From Fimbriimonadaceae bacterium (GTDB lineage: Bacteria > Armatimonadota > Fimbriimonadia > Fimbriimonadales > Fimbriimonadaceae), in contig CP075364.1 in assembly GCA_019454105.1 (NCBI GenBank), forward strand, positions 1,305,362-1,369,361: a stretch of 64,000 bases of DNA, in the 5' to 3' direction. The stretch's first letter is position 1; each line of letters begins with the position of its first letter. Shown here piece after piece: positions 17,009-25,795 of this stretch. Made by a program: the position numbers and the translations under genes. A model generated the notes under the pieces. The model was given only the letters and a program-made list of their open reading frames with translations, was not told where the DNA came from and did not search any database.

Positions 17009-17457
17009 TGCCTCCCTTAAGTCATACTCGATCCGTGACTGTCGAGGAGTTTTTTCAGGCCAACGCCGACCACGTCGCTTACCAAATCAGAGTCTTGTTC
17101 GACGAGTTTCAGGACGAGCAATGGGACTCGCGCCTCGTGCCGGGAGCCATGTCACCCAGAGAGACCCTCGTCCACTTGAGCGACTGCTATCAGTGCGCCA
17201 GTCAAAGGATCCGCGGCGAAAAGCCCAACTGGGGGTCGTTCCAAACGGCGGAGTCCGATCCTGTTAGGATCAAGGAAGTGATGCTGGAGATGAGGAACCG
17301 GGCCATCCAAGAGGCCCTGGGAGCAGGCAACCATGAGTTACTGGCTGAAATCTTCGCTTACATTCAAGAGCATGATTCCTATCACGTCGGCCAGCTTTGC
17401 CTCTTGAAGCTTCGACAGGATCCGAATTGGGATCCTTACTCGATCTATCCGCGCTAA
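17008..17457 (+). CDS. DinB-like four-helix protein
   Basis: A 149-aa DinB/YfiT-like bundle protein. Metal ligands are suggested by ETLVHLSDCYQ in helix 2 and EHDSYHVGQLCLLK near the C terminus. Members are metal-dependent thiol transferases or have unknown roles in stress. ATG 17008 shares bases with the start of aat on the other strand; an in-frame GTG at 17035 would give MTVEEFFQANADH and a normal gap, and is equally plausible. The end overlaps the GGDEF/HD-GYP gene by 4 bases. Confidence 0.8.
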   Translation: MPPLSHTRSVTVEEFFQANADHVAYQIRVLFDEFQDEQWDSRLVPGAMSPRETLVHLSDCYQCASQRIRGEKPNWGSFQTAESDPVRIKEVMLEMRNRAIQEALGAGNHELLAEIFAYIQEHDSYHVGQLCLLKLRQDPNWDPYSIYPR

Positions 17458-19862
17458 GCGGCGGACGGCAAGGTCAGAAAGACGCGGTCGCCAAGCTCCT
17501 CATCGGAGTACTCGCCGGCCCGGATGGCTTCCCATTCTTCCAATGGGACGGACAAGAAGGCGCGGACGACCAATGGATCGAACTGCCGGCCATTGTCGCG
17601 CTCGATCTGGGCCCATGCGTTGGCGGGAGACAATTCTGCGCGGTAGGTCCGCACGCTGCGCATCGCCAGGAAAGCGTCGATCAAGGAGAACACCCTCGCC
17701 TCCAAGGGGATCGATTCGCCGGAGAGCCTGTCCGGGTATCCGCCGCCGTCCCATCGTTCGTGGTGGCTTCTCACGAGTCCTGCGGCATTCTTCAATGACG
17801 GCAGCGAGGTCACAAGTTCCGAACCAAGGATCGTGTGGTTCTCCGCCCGCTCCCGCTCATTGTCGGTGAGGACGCCCCGCTTCCTGACGACCCTGTCTTC
17901 GAGCCCGATCTTTCCAATGTCGTGCAGCAACGAGCCAAGCGCGAGCTTGGCAGCCAGTTCGCGCTCGATCCTGACCAGGTTGAGCTCTTGGAACGCCAGG
18001 AGCAACCGCATCGTGGCCCACATGGCAATGTGCGGCCGCGATCCGTCGCCCAAGTGGCGAAGCTCTAGAGTCGCGATCAAGCCCCGCACCAGTTCTGTGG
18101 CACCGTCCGATGGGCTCCAGCCTTGCAAGCGACAAGCGAAGTCGATCGCCGCACGAACCTTGCCATCGACCTCGGCGTGAGCCAGATCGCGGTCCACCTT
18201 GATGTTCGGGCCATCGAGATGAATGGGAGCTTCACTCGCGACCCGCACCTGGTTTCGACCAGCGTTCTTGGAGGCGTAAAGCGCCGCATCGGTCCGGTCA
18301 ATCACGTCCCTCGAGTCGGTGTCGGACTGCATCCATTCGCCGACGCCGAGACTGACTGTGACCCGCATGGCAAGTCCTTCCAAGCTCTGGACGTCCAGCC
18401 TCATCCTTTCGGCGATCTGGGCGGCTTCCTCTTCGGAGGAACCAGGTAGGAGGGCGATGAACTCTTCGCCCCCATACCGCGCGACAAAGTCTGTCGACCT
18501 CAAACCTTGAACCAGGGCGCGGGACACAGCCCGCAACGCGTCGTCTCCGGCAGAGTGTCCGTGTTCGTCGTTCAAGCTCTTGAAGTGGTCAATGTCGGCG
18601 GCCACGCAGCTGAGCTTGGTCCCAAAGCGGTTCGCTCGGGCGATCTCGACTTCCAACCGGTTCAACAGCGCGCGTCGATTGGGCAACCCGGTCAGGTTGT
18701 CGGTCACGGCGATCTCCTCCATCGTGCGGAACGCCTCTTCGGTCTTGATGATCTCGGACTCCAACCGAAGGTTGGCCTCGACCAGGTTGATGGCCAGGGC
18801 CCGTGAATCGCTTAACTCCAGCAACTGACGGACCAGTGCCGCGGCGCCGGCGACCACCGAGAGGACGATCACTCCCCGCAATGTGTGCCGGTCTGTTTCG
18901 AGCCAAACCGCGACGAAGAGCGACACAAGGATCGTCGGCAGGGCCAAATAGGGAAGAGCGAGTCTGACCAGGCTTGGCGCTTCCCTGCTCCGCCCGAGGC
19001 TTCGGGCCCCTCCTCTCGCCACCAACGCGCCCAGCAAGAGCACCATGTAGGCGACCGTGGTGACGATCGAGTGCAGCCCAAAGGGATCTCCCGACGATTG
19101 GCCGATCTGACGCACGCTGACCAAGTCGGCGACGAACAACCCTCCAAACCCAATGAGCAGGTGGATCGCCAGCTTTCGGTTGCTCCTCTCCCAACATCGA
19201 TGCGCCAAAGCGACCGTGAGGCTGACGAGAAGAAAGTCGATGAGCGGGAACCCGATGAGGGCCAGGGCCTCCAACTCGACCCGTTTCCAATTGGCCAGGA
19301 TCGGCCCAAGCCAAATCGTCCACCAGAGGCTCGCGACACCAGCCGTGAGGATCAGACTCTCAAGAAACGCCTGAAGCCGGCCGTCCGCGCTCGACTTGGG
19401 CCACGGCACGGTACCAAGCGCGATGAGAAACAGAACGTACGAGGATGCGTAAAGGGGAACGGTCGCCCAAGCTGTGTGGGCTGGTGATATCTCTTGGGCC
19501 CTCGCCACAAGACCGCAGAAGTCTCCGCCCAAAGACGCAACCACCCCACCCACCAGCCACCATGGGCTCTGGAGGCCGGCCCTGTTCGACGGGACTGCCC
19601 GGCGAATCGAAGAAAGCGCCAGCAGCACTAAGCCGATCGGAGCCATCAAATGGAGCAGCGGGGCCAGCAGGAGACGCTGGTCCCTGGTCAGGCCCGGCGC
19701 CAGAAACACCAAGACCAGCCCCACGGTGATGACGAGGCACAGCAGGGCCAGCGACCTCCAGGCTCTGTCGTGTCCAAGTCGGCCCAACAGACGATGTTGG
19801 ATCTTCTTGCCAACTCGGAGAACCTCGGTCTTGGCCTCCGTTTCAACCCTCCTCCCGTCCAT
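17454..19862 (-). CDS. Membrane GGDEF plus HD-GYP cyclic-di-GMP turnover protein
   Basis: An 802-aa protein with about nine hydrophobic helices in the first 360 residues, a short coiled coil, then a GGDEF domain and an HD-GYP domain. The cyclase site is intact (RYGGEEF), and the inhibitory I-site RSTD is exactly five residues before it. The phosphodiesterase part shows LLHDIGKIGLED, ENHTILGSEL and SHHERWDGGGYPDRL. Both activities, c-di-GMP synthesis and hydrolysis to pGpG/GMP, thus seem possible in one polypeptide, probably switched by the membrane sensor region. TTG 19865 directly precedes ATG 19862. Confidence 0.93.
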   Translation of the reverse strand: MDGRRVETEAKTEVLRVGKKIQHRLLGRLGHDRAWRSLALLCLVITVGLVLVFLAPGLTRDQRLLLAPLLHLMAPIGLVLLALSSIRRAVPSNRAGLQSPWWLVGGVVASLGGDFCGLVARAQEISPAHTAWATVPLYASSYVLFLIALGTVPWPKSSADGRLQAFLESLILTAGVASLWWTIWLGPILANWKRVELEALALIGFPLIDFLLVSLTVALAHRCWERSNRKLAIHLLIGFGGLFVADLVSVRQIGQSSGDPFGLHSIVTTVAYMVLLLGALVARGGARSLGRSREAPSLVRLALPYLALPTILVSLFVAVWLETDRHTLRGVIVLSVVAGAAALVRQLLELSDSRALAINLVEANLRLESEIIKTEEAFRTMEEIAVTDNLTGLPNRRALLNRLEVEIARANRFGTKLSCVAADIDHFKSLNDEHGHSAGDDALRAVSRALVQGLRSTDFVARYGGEEFIALLPGSSEEEAAQIAERMRLDVQSLEGLAMRVTVSLGVGEWMQSDTDSRDVIDRTDAALYASKNAGRNQVRVASEAPIHLDGPNIKVDRDLAHAEVDGKVRAAIDFACRLQGWSPSDGATELVRGLIATLELRHLGDGSRPHIAMWATMRLLLAFQELNLVRIERELAAKLALGSLLHDIGKIGLEDRVVRKRGVLTDNERERAENHTILGSELVTSLPSLKNAAGLVRSHHERWDGGGYPDRLSGESIPLEARVFSLIDAFLAMRSVRTYRAELSPANAWAQIERDNGRQFDPLVVRAFLSVPLEEWEAIRAGEYSDEELGDRVFLTLPSAA

Positions 19863-20064
19863 CAAGCTACGTTAGTTTCGGTTCAATCGAGCCTGATCTT
19901 CCCAGCAGTCCGGTCGGCTTTTTCCAACGCTGGTATCCTCCACCAGGCCCGCAAGGGCTAATTCACACGGCCGACGCTCTGCCCATGGGTGCCGGGAAGC
20001 CATCTTCCTGGTCGCGAAGGGCGGGCCAAAAGCGGCGGTCCGGCGGAAAAACCCAGGAAAACCT

Positions 20065-21060
20065 ATGCCCCAACTCAGCATGAAAGAGTTGCTTGAGGCC
20101 GGCGTTCACTTCGGTCACCAGACTCGGCGCTGGAACCCGAAGATGAAGCGTTATATTTACGGCGCTCGCAACGGTATCTACATTCTCGACTTGCATCAAA
20201 CAATCAAGCTGTTTGAAGATGCACTGAACTTCGTCCAGAGGCGGGTTCAGGACGGAGGAGGAGTCCTCTTCGTCGGCACCAAGAAGCAAGCCCAATCCGC
20301 GGTTCGAGAGGCCGCGATGCGGTCTGGCCAGTATTGGGTCACCGAGCGATGGCTCGGCGGAATGCTGACGAACTGGGACACGATCCAGCAAAGGATTTCC
20401 CGGCTCAACGAGCTTGACCGGATGGAGCAAGAAGGCTACATCTCGAGGCTGCCCAAGAAGGAGCAGCTGAAGCGGCAAGAAGAGCGGCTCAAGCTCCATC
20501 GGTACTTGGAGGGCATTCGGCACATGTCCGAGCCTCCTCGCCTGATGTTCGTCGTCGACTTGAACAAAGAAGGCAACGCCGTCAAAGAAGCCCAAAAGCT
20601 CAAAATCCCGGTCGTGGCCATCGTGGACACGAATTGCGATCCCGACATGGCCGACTACGTGATCCCTGGGAACGACGACGCGATCCGGTCGATCCGACTT
20701 GTCACCCAAAAAGTCAGCGACGCGATCCTCGAAGTCCGGCCCTATGAAGAGGGCGCGTCCGAAGGCGTCGTCTCGGAGACCGTCGGCGACGAGGAGGAGC
20801 CGGCTCCGGTCGCCTTTGGCGAGGTCGAGCAGGAGTTCCTCCGGGCCTTCGGCGAAGCCGACCGTTCGGTTCCAGGGGCCGGGGGCAAGGACGACGACCA
20901 AGGCGGGGACGAGTCCGGCCGGGCCGACGACGCCCCGCACAGGAATCCTGGCACCGTCGTCGTGACCGAAACGACCCAGGCAACTGGCCTACCAGAGTCG
21001 ACTCCTCCCGAAGGTGAGACAGTCCCAGCAGTCACAATCGAGTCTGAGGAGACCCAGTGA
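20065..21060 (+). CDS. rpsB: 30S ribosomal protein S2 with long acidic C-terminal tail
   Basis: A 331-aa S2. The core is unmistakable: [70 protein letters not shown] and [19 protein letters not shown]. The family is usually 230-260 residues; here about 80 more follow, rich in D, E, G and P (for example [13 protein letters not shown]). AGGA precedes ATG 20065. The gene starts the rpsB-tsf pair; tsf begins in its stop codon. About 200 bases precede it with no gene; they presumably hold the operon promoter, which I cannot assign. Confidence 0.97.
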   Translation: MPQLSMKELLEAGVHFGHQTRRWNPKMKRYIYGARNGIYILDLHQTIKLFEDALNFVQRRVQDGGGVLFVGTKKQAQSAVREAAMRSGQYWVTERWLGGMLTNWDTIQQRISRLNELDRMEQEGYISRLPKKEQLKRQEERLKLHRYLEGIRHMSEPPRLMFVVDLNKEGNAVKEAQKLKIPVVAIVDTNCDPDMADYVIPGNDDAIRSIRLVTQKVSDAILEVRPYEEGASEGVVSETVGDEEEPAPVAFGEVEQEFLRAFGEADRSVPGAGGKDDDQGGDESGRADDAPHRNPGTVVVTETTQATGLPESTPPEGETVPAVTIESEETQ

Positions 21061-21905
21061 TGCCAACGATCAGCGCCACCGACGTCAAGAAGCTTCGAGA
21101 AGAGACTGACGCACCTATGATGGAGTGCAAAGCCGCGCTTGAAGAAGCCGACGGCGACATGGCCCGAGCCAAGGACATCCTTCGCGAGAAAGGCAAAGCC
21201 GCCGCCGCCAAGCGCGCCGACAGAGCCACCAGCGAAGGGATCGCCCGGTTTCTGACCAGTGAGGACGGCAAGACCGCTGTCGGCCTGGTCGTCGAGTGCG
21301 AAACCGACTTCGTCGCCAAGAACGACTCGTTCAAACAATTGGTCGACAAGTTGGCTCATGGCATGCTAGCGGCTGGCGCGGCGGGTGAGGACGTCAAGAT
21401 CGACGGTAAGGCCGTCGCTGAACATGTCCAAGACGCCGTGGCCGTCATCCGAGAGAACATTCAGCTCAAGCAGGCAGTCTTCGTCAAGGCTGCCGAAGGC
21501 GCACTTGTCGCTTACAACCACCACGACGGCAAAAAAGCGTCCGTGGTCGAAGCGGCCGGCCCAGCGAGCAACCTCAAGGACGCCGCTTACCACGTGGCGG
21601 TGCAGACCATTGGATTTGCACCCGTCTACCTCGTCAAGGAAGAAGTGCCACAAGACGTGATCGCCCACGAGATCAAGATCGAGATGGAACGGGCGATCAA
21701 CGAAGGCAAGGATGCCGCGATCGCGGAAAAGGCGGCCCAGGGCCGGGTGAACAAAGAGTTCTACCAGTCCAGGGTGCTGATGGAGCAGCCGATCTACATC
21801 GACCAAAAGAAGTCCGTGCGCCAGTACCTTGAAGAAGAAGGCAAGGTCGGCGGCGGCCCGATCACGATCAAGCAGTTCGTCCGACTTTTCGTCGGAATGG
21901 AGTGA
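21060..21905 (+). CDS. tsf: Elongation factor Ts
   Basis: A 281-aa nucleotide exchange factor for EF-Tu. N-terminal UBA-like domain ISATDVKKLREETDAPMMEC with ALEEADGDMARAKDILREKG, then the core motif VGLVVECETDFVAKNDSF, and C-terminal HVAVQTIGFAPVYL. ATG 21060 overlaps the S2 stop (TGATG). Two core repeats are present, so this is the full-length type. A strong hairpin follows the stop. Confidence 0.97.
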   Translation: MPTISATDVKKLREETDAPMMECKAALEEADGDMARAKDILREKGKAAAAKRADRATSEGIARFLTSEDGKTAVGLVVECETDFVAKNDSFKQLVDKLAHGMLAAGAAGEDVKIDGKAVAEHVQDAVAVIRENIQLKQAVFVKAAEGALVAYNHHDGKKASVVEAAGPASNLKDAAYHVAVQTIGFAPVYLVKEEVPQDVIAHEIKIEMERAINEGKDAAIAEKAAQGRVNKEFYQSRVLMEQPIYIDQKKSVRQYLEEEGKVGGGPITIKQFVRLFVGME

Positions 21906-21912
21906 GGCCTCT

Positions 21913-21944
21913 CGGGTCGGCCCAGGTCATCCTGGGCCGACCCG
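21913..21944 (+). terminator. Strong hairpin between tsf and pyrH
   Basis: CGGGTCGGCCCAGG pairs perfectly with CCTGGGCCGACCCG (14 bp) over a TCAT tetraloop, 8 bases after the tsf stop. No T run follows. It probably terminates or attenuates rpsB-tsf before pyrH. Confidence 0.7.
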
Positions 21945-22039
21945 CCTGGCGTGAACCACTTCTTGCCCCTTGAACCGGCCCGCACAGTTCCCACTCCTGT
22001 TGCCTTTCGCCCCAGAAGGCGTCACAATGCTGATCTAGA

Positions 22040-22762
22040 GTGGCCGGCCCCCAATACAATCGCGTCCTTCTCAAAATCAGTGGCGAGGCCCTCGGTGGTC
22101 CGACTGGGACGGGGCTCCATGCGGAGACCTTGGCCTATCTGGCCCGTGAGGTCATTGCGGTCCACGAGCTCGGCGTCCAGGTCGCCATCGTGGTCGGAGG
22201 AGGCAACTTCATCCGCGGAGAGGTCTTCTCAGTCCAAGGCGGCATCGACCGAACCGTCGCCGACCAAATGGGCATGCTCGGCACCATCATGAACGGGCTC
22301 GCGATCCAATCAGCGATCGAAAAGCTCGGAGTGCCGACCCGCGTCCAAAGCGCCATCAACGTGAGCGCGGTCTGCGAGCCGTTCATCAAGCGACGAGCCG
22401 AGCGGCACCTGGAGAAGCAGCGCGTCGTGGTCTTCGCGGCCGGAACCGGCAATCCCTACTTTTCGACCGACACCGCCGCTGCCCTCCGGGCCCTCGAGAT
22501 CCAGGCTGGTTGCCTCATCAAGGCGACCAAGGTCGATGGAGTGTACGACAAGGACCCGAAGAAGCACGACGACGCTGTCAAATATCGGACGCTCGGCTAT
22601 AACGAGGCCCTCAGCAAGCGCCTGGCGGTGATGGATCCCACCGCCTTTACGCTCTGCCGGGAACACAATCTCCCTGTCATCGTGTTAGACTTGCACGAGC
22701 AAGGCAGCATGGTGCGGGCCGTGAAAGGCGAGCCGGTCGGCACCCTGGTCGAAGGAGAATAA
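22040..22762 (+). CDS. pyrH: UMP kinase
   Basis: A 240-aa amino-acid-kinase-fold enzyme phosphorylating UMP to UDP. Motifs: RVLLKISGEALGG at the N terminus, VAIVVGGGNFIRGE, DQMGMLGTIMNGLAIQSAIE, VFAAGTGNPYFSTDTAAALRA and CLIKATKVDGVYDKDPKK. The start is GTG 22040. It leads the pyrH-frr-uppS part of the cluster, one base from frr. Confidence 0.97.
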   Translation: MAGPQYNRVLLKISGEALGGPTGTGLHAETLAYLAREVIAVHELGVQVAIVVGGGNFIRGEVFSVQGGIDRTVADQMGMLGTIMNGLAIQSAIEKLGVPTRVQSAINVSAVCEPFIKRRAERHLEKQRVVVFAAGTGNPYFSTDTAAALRALEIQAGCLIKATKVDGVYDKDPKKHDDAVKYRTLGYNEALSKRLAVMDPTAFTLCREHNLPVIVLDLHEQGSMVRAVKGEPVGTLVEGE

Positions 22763-22763
22763 G

Positions 22764-23324
22764 ATGACCGTACAAGAGATCGTCAAAGACGCCGAACAAC
22801 GCATGAAGCACGCGGTCGAGGTCACCGCTCACGACTTTCAACGCATCCGAACTGGACGAGCCAACCCGATCATGCTCGAGAAAGTGGTCGTCGATTATTA
22901 CGGGACCGAAACGCCCGTCAATCAGGTGGCCAACATTTCTGTCCCAGAACCCAGGCAGCTCCTGATCAACCCCTACGAAAAGTCGATGCTGGGTGCTATC
23001 GAAAAGGCCATCATCAAGAGCGACCTCGGGGTCAACCCGAACAACGACGGCACGTGCATCCGGCTTAACTTTCCGCAGATGACGGAGGATCGGCGCAAGG
23101 AACTGATCAAACAAGTCCACCATAGGGCCGAAGAGGGTTGCGTGGCCGTGCGGAACGTCCGGCGCGACGCCCTCCACCATCTCACGGCCGCGCAGAAGAA
23201 CAAAGAGATCTCAGAAGACGACCTGAAGGGTCTCGAGAAGAAGATCCAGGAACTCACGGACAAGTTCGTCAACGAGGTCCACGAAGTCCAAAAGAAGAAA
23301 GACCACGAGCTGATGGAGATTTGA
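22764..23324 (+). CDS. frr: Ribosome recycling factor
   Basis: A 186-aa factor that splits post-termination ribosomes with EF-G. Typical RTGRANPIMLEKVVVDYYGTE, VNQVANISVPEPRQLLI and LIKQVHHRAEEGCVAVRNVRRDA are seen. GGAG lies 8 bases before ATG. Length is standard. Confidence 0.97.
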   Translation: MTVQEIVKDAEQRMKHAVEVTAHDFQRIRTGRANPIMLEKVVVDYYGTETPVNQVANISVPEPRQLLINPYEKSMLGAIEKAIIKSDLGVNPNNDGTCIRLNFPQMTEDRRKELIKQVHHRAEEGCVAVRNVRRDALHHLTAAQKNKEISEDDLKGLEKKIQELTDKFVNEVHEVQKKKDHELMEI

Positions 23325-23335
23325 TCCAGGAGCGC

Positions 23336-24082
23336 ATGGCTCCCGGCCAGCCGACAGCCGTCCAAGAGCGGGCCCTCAAGGCGGGGGTCGATTTGGAGCG
23401 GCTCCCTAGGCACATGGCCGTCATCATGGACGGCAATGGGCGCTGGGCCACGCAGAACGGCCAGCACCGCCTAGTCGGTCACCGCGAGGGCTACTTGGCC
23501 CTCAAACGCAACCTTCAGACGGCCCAAGAACTCGGAATCGGCTATCTGACCGTCTATGGGTTCTCAGTCGAAAACTGGCGGCGGCCCGAAACGGAAGTGG
23601 CCGGGCTCATGACGCTGATCGAGGAAGCGGCGCGGACCGAACTGCGGGGCCTGATCGAGAACAACGTTCGCGTGCTGGTCGCGGGCCGGCTCCATGAACT
23701 GCCGACTTCGCTCCAAGAAGCCCTTAGTGACCTGATGGAATCGACGAGCCAGAACTCAGGCATCGTCTTCACGCTGGCCATCAACTATGGCGGCCGTGCC
23801 GAGATCGTTGACGCGGTCAAGGCCCTGATCGCTGAGGGCCACGGTGCCAGCGCGGTTACCGAAGAAGCGATCTCCGCCAGGCTCTACCGCCCGGAGTTGC
23901 CAGAGCCCGACCTCATGGTGCGCACTGCCGGCGAAATGCGGTGGAGCAACTATCTACTTTGGCAGTCGGCGTACACCGAGCTCTTTGTCACCGAGAGGGC
24001 CTGGCCCGATTTCGGAGAGCCGGAACTGTTCGAAGCCGTCTTGGCATACCAGGCCCGTTATCGAAAGTTCGGCGGGCTCTAA
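23336..24082 (+). CDS. uppS: Undecaprenyl diphosphate synthase (cis-prenyltransferase)
   Basis: A 248-aa enzyme that extends farnesyl diphosphate to the C55 carrier lipid used for peptidoglycan and glycan export. Motifs: [54 protein letters not shown] and the C-terminal [26 protein letters not shown] region (canonical RTSGE is RTAGE here). ATG 23336 lies just after frr with AGGAG close upstream. In many bacteria cdsA and dxr follow; here the cluster ends and meets mscL head-on with a 4-base overlap. Confidence 0.96.
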   Translation: MAPGQPTAVQERALKAGVDLERLPRHMAVIMDGNGRWATQNGQHRLVGHREGYLALKRNLQTAQELGIGYLTVYGFSVENWRRPETEVAGLMTLIEEAARTELRGLIENNVRVLVAGRLHELPTSLQEALSDLMESTSQNSGIVFTLAINYGGRAEIVDAVKALIAEGHGASAVTEEAISARLYRPELPEPDLMVRTAGEMRWSNYLLWQSAYTELFVTERAWPDFGEPELFEAVLAYQARYRKFGGL

Positions 24083-24504
24083 AGCTTCTGGGCTTTGAGA
24101 ATGTCCCGGATCTCTTCGAGGATCGGCACATCCGGCGGAGGTGGAGGGGCTTCGGCGGCCGTCGAGACCTTCATCCGGTTCAATGCCTTGACCATCATAA
24201 AGACGGCGAACGCCAAGATCACGAACTGGATGATTGTATTGACAAAATTGCCATATGCAAACACGTTGGCCCCTGCGTCTTGGGCGGCTTTGAGGCTCGC
24301 ATAGGGGCCGGGCGTGGAACCTTCCTTCAGCACGGCAAAGGCGTTGGCGAAATCGACCCCGCCCATCAACAGGCCGATTGGCGGCATGATCACGTCCTTG
24401 ACCAGCGAGTCGACGATCTTGCCGAAAGCGGCACCAATGATGACGCCGATCGCGAGGTCCATCACGTTCCCCCGCATGACAAAGGTTTTGAACTCGTTCA
24501 ACAT
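24079..24504 (-). CDS. mscL: Large-conductance mechanosensitive channel
   Basis: A 141-aa pressure-release channel. [40 protein letters not shown], a periplasmic loop, [20 protein letters not shown] (TM2) and the C-terminal helix [15 protein letters not shown] are all present. The frame extends to a TTG at 24534, but ATG 24504 gives the standard N terminus. It overlaps the end of uppS by 4 bases. Confidence 0.96.
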   Translation of the reverse strand: MLNEFKTFVMRGNVMDLAIGVIIGAAFGKIVDSLVKDVIMPPIGLLMGGVDFANAFAVLKEGSTPGPYASLKAAQDAGANVFAYGNFVNTIIQFVILAFAVFMMVKALNRMKVSTAAEAPPPPPDVPILEEIRDILKAQKL

Positions 24505-24651
24505 CTCGTCCGTCCGTTTCTCCCTGAGCCTCAATTCTGGCCGCGACGCAGAGCCGAGATCTACGCACAGATACAGTCGTCGGCCTCAATCTTCAGTCAG
24601 CGTCGTTGGGAGCTCGCCGAACTGAGAACCTGTTGCAAAGGACAAGAACCC

Positions 24652-25002
24652 ATGATCGGCAGGAGGATGGTTCCGTTCTTGGTCGCTGCAAGTCTGGTCG
24701 TTGCCCAGACTTGGGCGGCCTACTGTGCCCCTTCTTGTCAGCCAGCCCTCGCGGAGCCGTGCTGCCGCAATGAACAGGCAGACAAGAGCTGTTGCTGCAC
24801 TCTCCAAGCCAAAGCCACGGACAGATCGCCCGCGGTGCTGGCTCAGGTCGCCGGCGAAGCCCCAGCTGTCCTCTCCCACGGGTTAGAGGCACCGATCCGT
24901 TCTTTCGCTCTTCGCCTGGTGGAGATCGGTCGACCTAGTTCCCCCCTTGCACTCCGAATCGAGCTAGGCGCGGAATCTCCCAGGGGACCGCCCAGCGCTT
25001 GA
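24652..25002 (+). CDS. Small secreted cysteine-rich protein
   Basis: A 116-aa protein starting at ATG 24652 with AAGGAC upstream. A signal peptide (MIGRRMVPFLVAASLVVAQTWA) is followed by a cluster of eight cysteines in about 28 residues (YCAPSCQ, EPCCRNE, KSCCCTLQ). The rest is low in cysteine and ends in a proline-rich RGPPSA. The cluster suggests binding of a soft metal such as copper. It lies 71 bases before the YHS-like gene and the two are probably co-transcribed. No family recognised. Confidence 0.65.
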   Translation: MIGRRMVPFLVAASLVVAQTWAAYCAPSCQPALAEPCCRNEQADKSCCCTLQAKATDRSPAVLAQVAGEAPAVLSHGLEAPIRSFALRLVEIGRPSSPLALRIELGAESPRGPPSA

Positions 25003-25073
25003 ACAAGCGCCGTGTGCCCGTTGGCGCGTCGTGCCAAGGGCCCTGATTCAGATTCCAAAGAAACACAAAGAAC

Positions 25074-25748
25074 ATGCTGTTCACGACATTGATCGCCATC
25101 ACTACCTTGGCTCCTGCCAAGGTCGACCTCAACACCGTCTGCCCGGTCATGAAGGAACCGGTGCCGGCCAAAGCCAAAGCCGTCGAGTACGCAGGAGGCC
25201 GATATGCCTTCTGTTGCGCAGGATGCGACGTTACCTTCTCCAAGGATCCTGAGAAGTTCGTCAACGGGGCCAAGTCGGACACGTCTCCGATCGGCCTCTT
25301 CCTTTTCGACCCGGTTACCGGCCAGAGGATCCTGGCCGATGAAGCGAAGGGCGCTTCAGTCTTCCAGGGCATGCGGTATCTCTTCGCGACTCAAGAGAAC
25401 TTGACGAAGTTCGAGGCCGAACCCGCCAAGTATGCGGCGCGGCCCGAACGCGAGAGCCTCACTTGCCCGGTCGAGGGTGAGAAGATCAGTAGCCACTCGG
25501 CAGCAGCCGGATATGTGGACTATGAAGGAGTCCGCTACTACGTCTGTTGCTCGAACTGCTTCCCAACGCTTGAGAAGGATCTGGCGAGGACGATCGCCGT
25601 CGGGCGCGCGAAGCCGGTCAGCCCAAAGGCGGCGGCTGCCAAGGACGCCAAGCCGTATGACCACGTCAGCAACCTGACCACCAAGGCCAACGACTGCTGT
25701 CAAAGTCTGGGCGCTTGCTGCGCGCCCGGTTCCGGTTGCTGCGGCTAA
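25074..25748 (+). CDS. Protein with two YHS-like metal-site domains and cysteine-rich tail
   Basis: A 224-aa, probably exported protein. Two YHS-type units are visible: CPVMKEPVPAKAKAVEYAGG with YAFCCAGCDVTFSKDPEKF (about 20-65), and CPVEGEKISS with YYVCCSNCFPTLEKD (about 130-170). YHS domains occur in copper and heavy-metal proteins. The last 20 residues add CCQSLGACCAPGSGCCG. The start is uncertain: ATG 25074 lacks a clear ribosome site. With the preceding gene it looks like a small metal-handling pair. Confidence 0.75.
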   Translation: MLFTTLIAITTLAPAKVDLNTVCPVMKEPVPAKAKAVEYAGGRYAFCCAGCDVTFSKDPEKFVNGAKSDTSPIGLFLFDPVTGQRILADEAKGASVFQGMRYLFATQENLTKFEAEPAKYAARPERESLTCPVEGEKISSHSAAAGYVDYEGVRYYVCCSNCFPTLEKDLARTIAVGRAKPVSPKAAAAKDAKPYDHVSNLTTKANDCCQSLGACCAPGSGCCG

Positions 25749-25771
25749 GCCCAGACTGACGTCGTCGCTCG

Positions 25772-25795
25772 GGGGCCCTTGTCTTCAAGGGCCCC
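25772..25795. terminator. Bidirectional terminator hairpin
   Basis: GGGGCCCTTG pairs perfectly with CAAGGGCCCC over TCTT, between the convergent YHS-like gene and rfbD; the 3' arm touches the rfbD stop codon. Confidence 0.65.

Noticed and set aside
23941-24651. Long plus-strand frame leading into the cysteine-rich gene
   Set aside because: It runs over the end of uppS and across mscL in antisense; only the part from ATG 24652 has a signal peptide and its own ribosome site.
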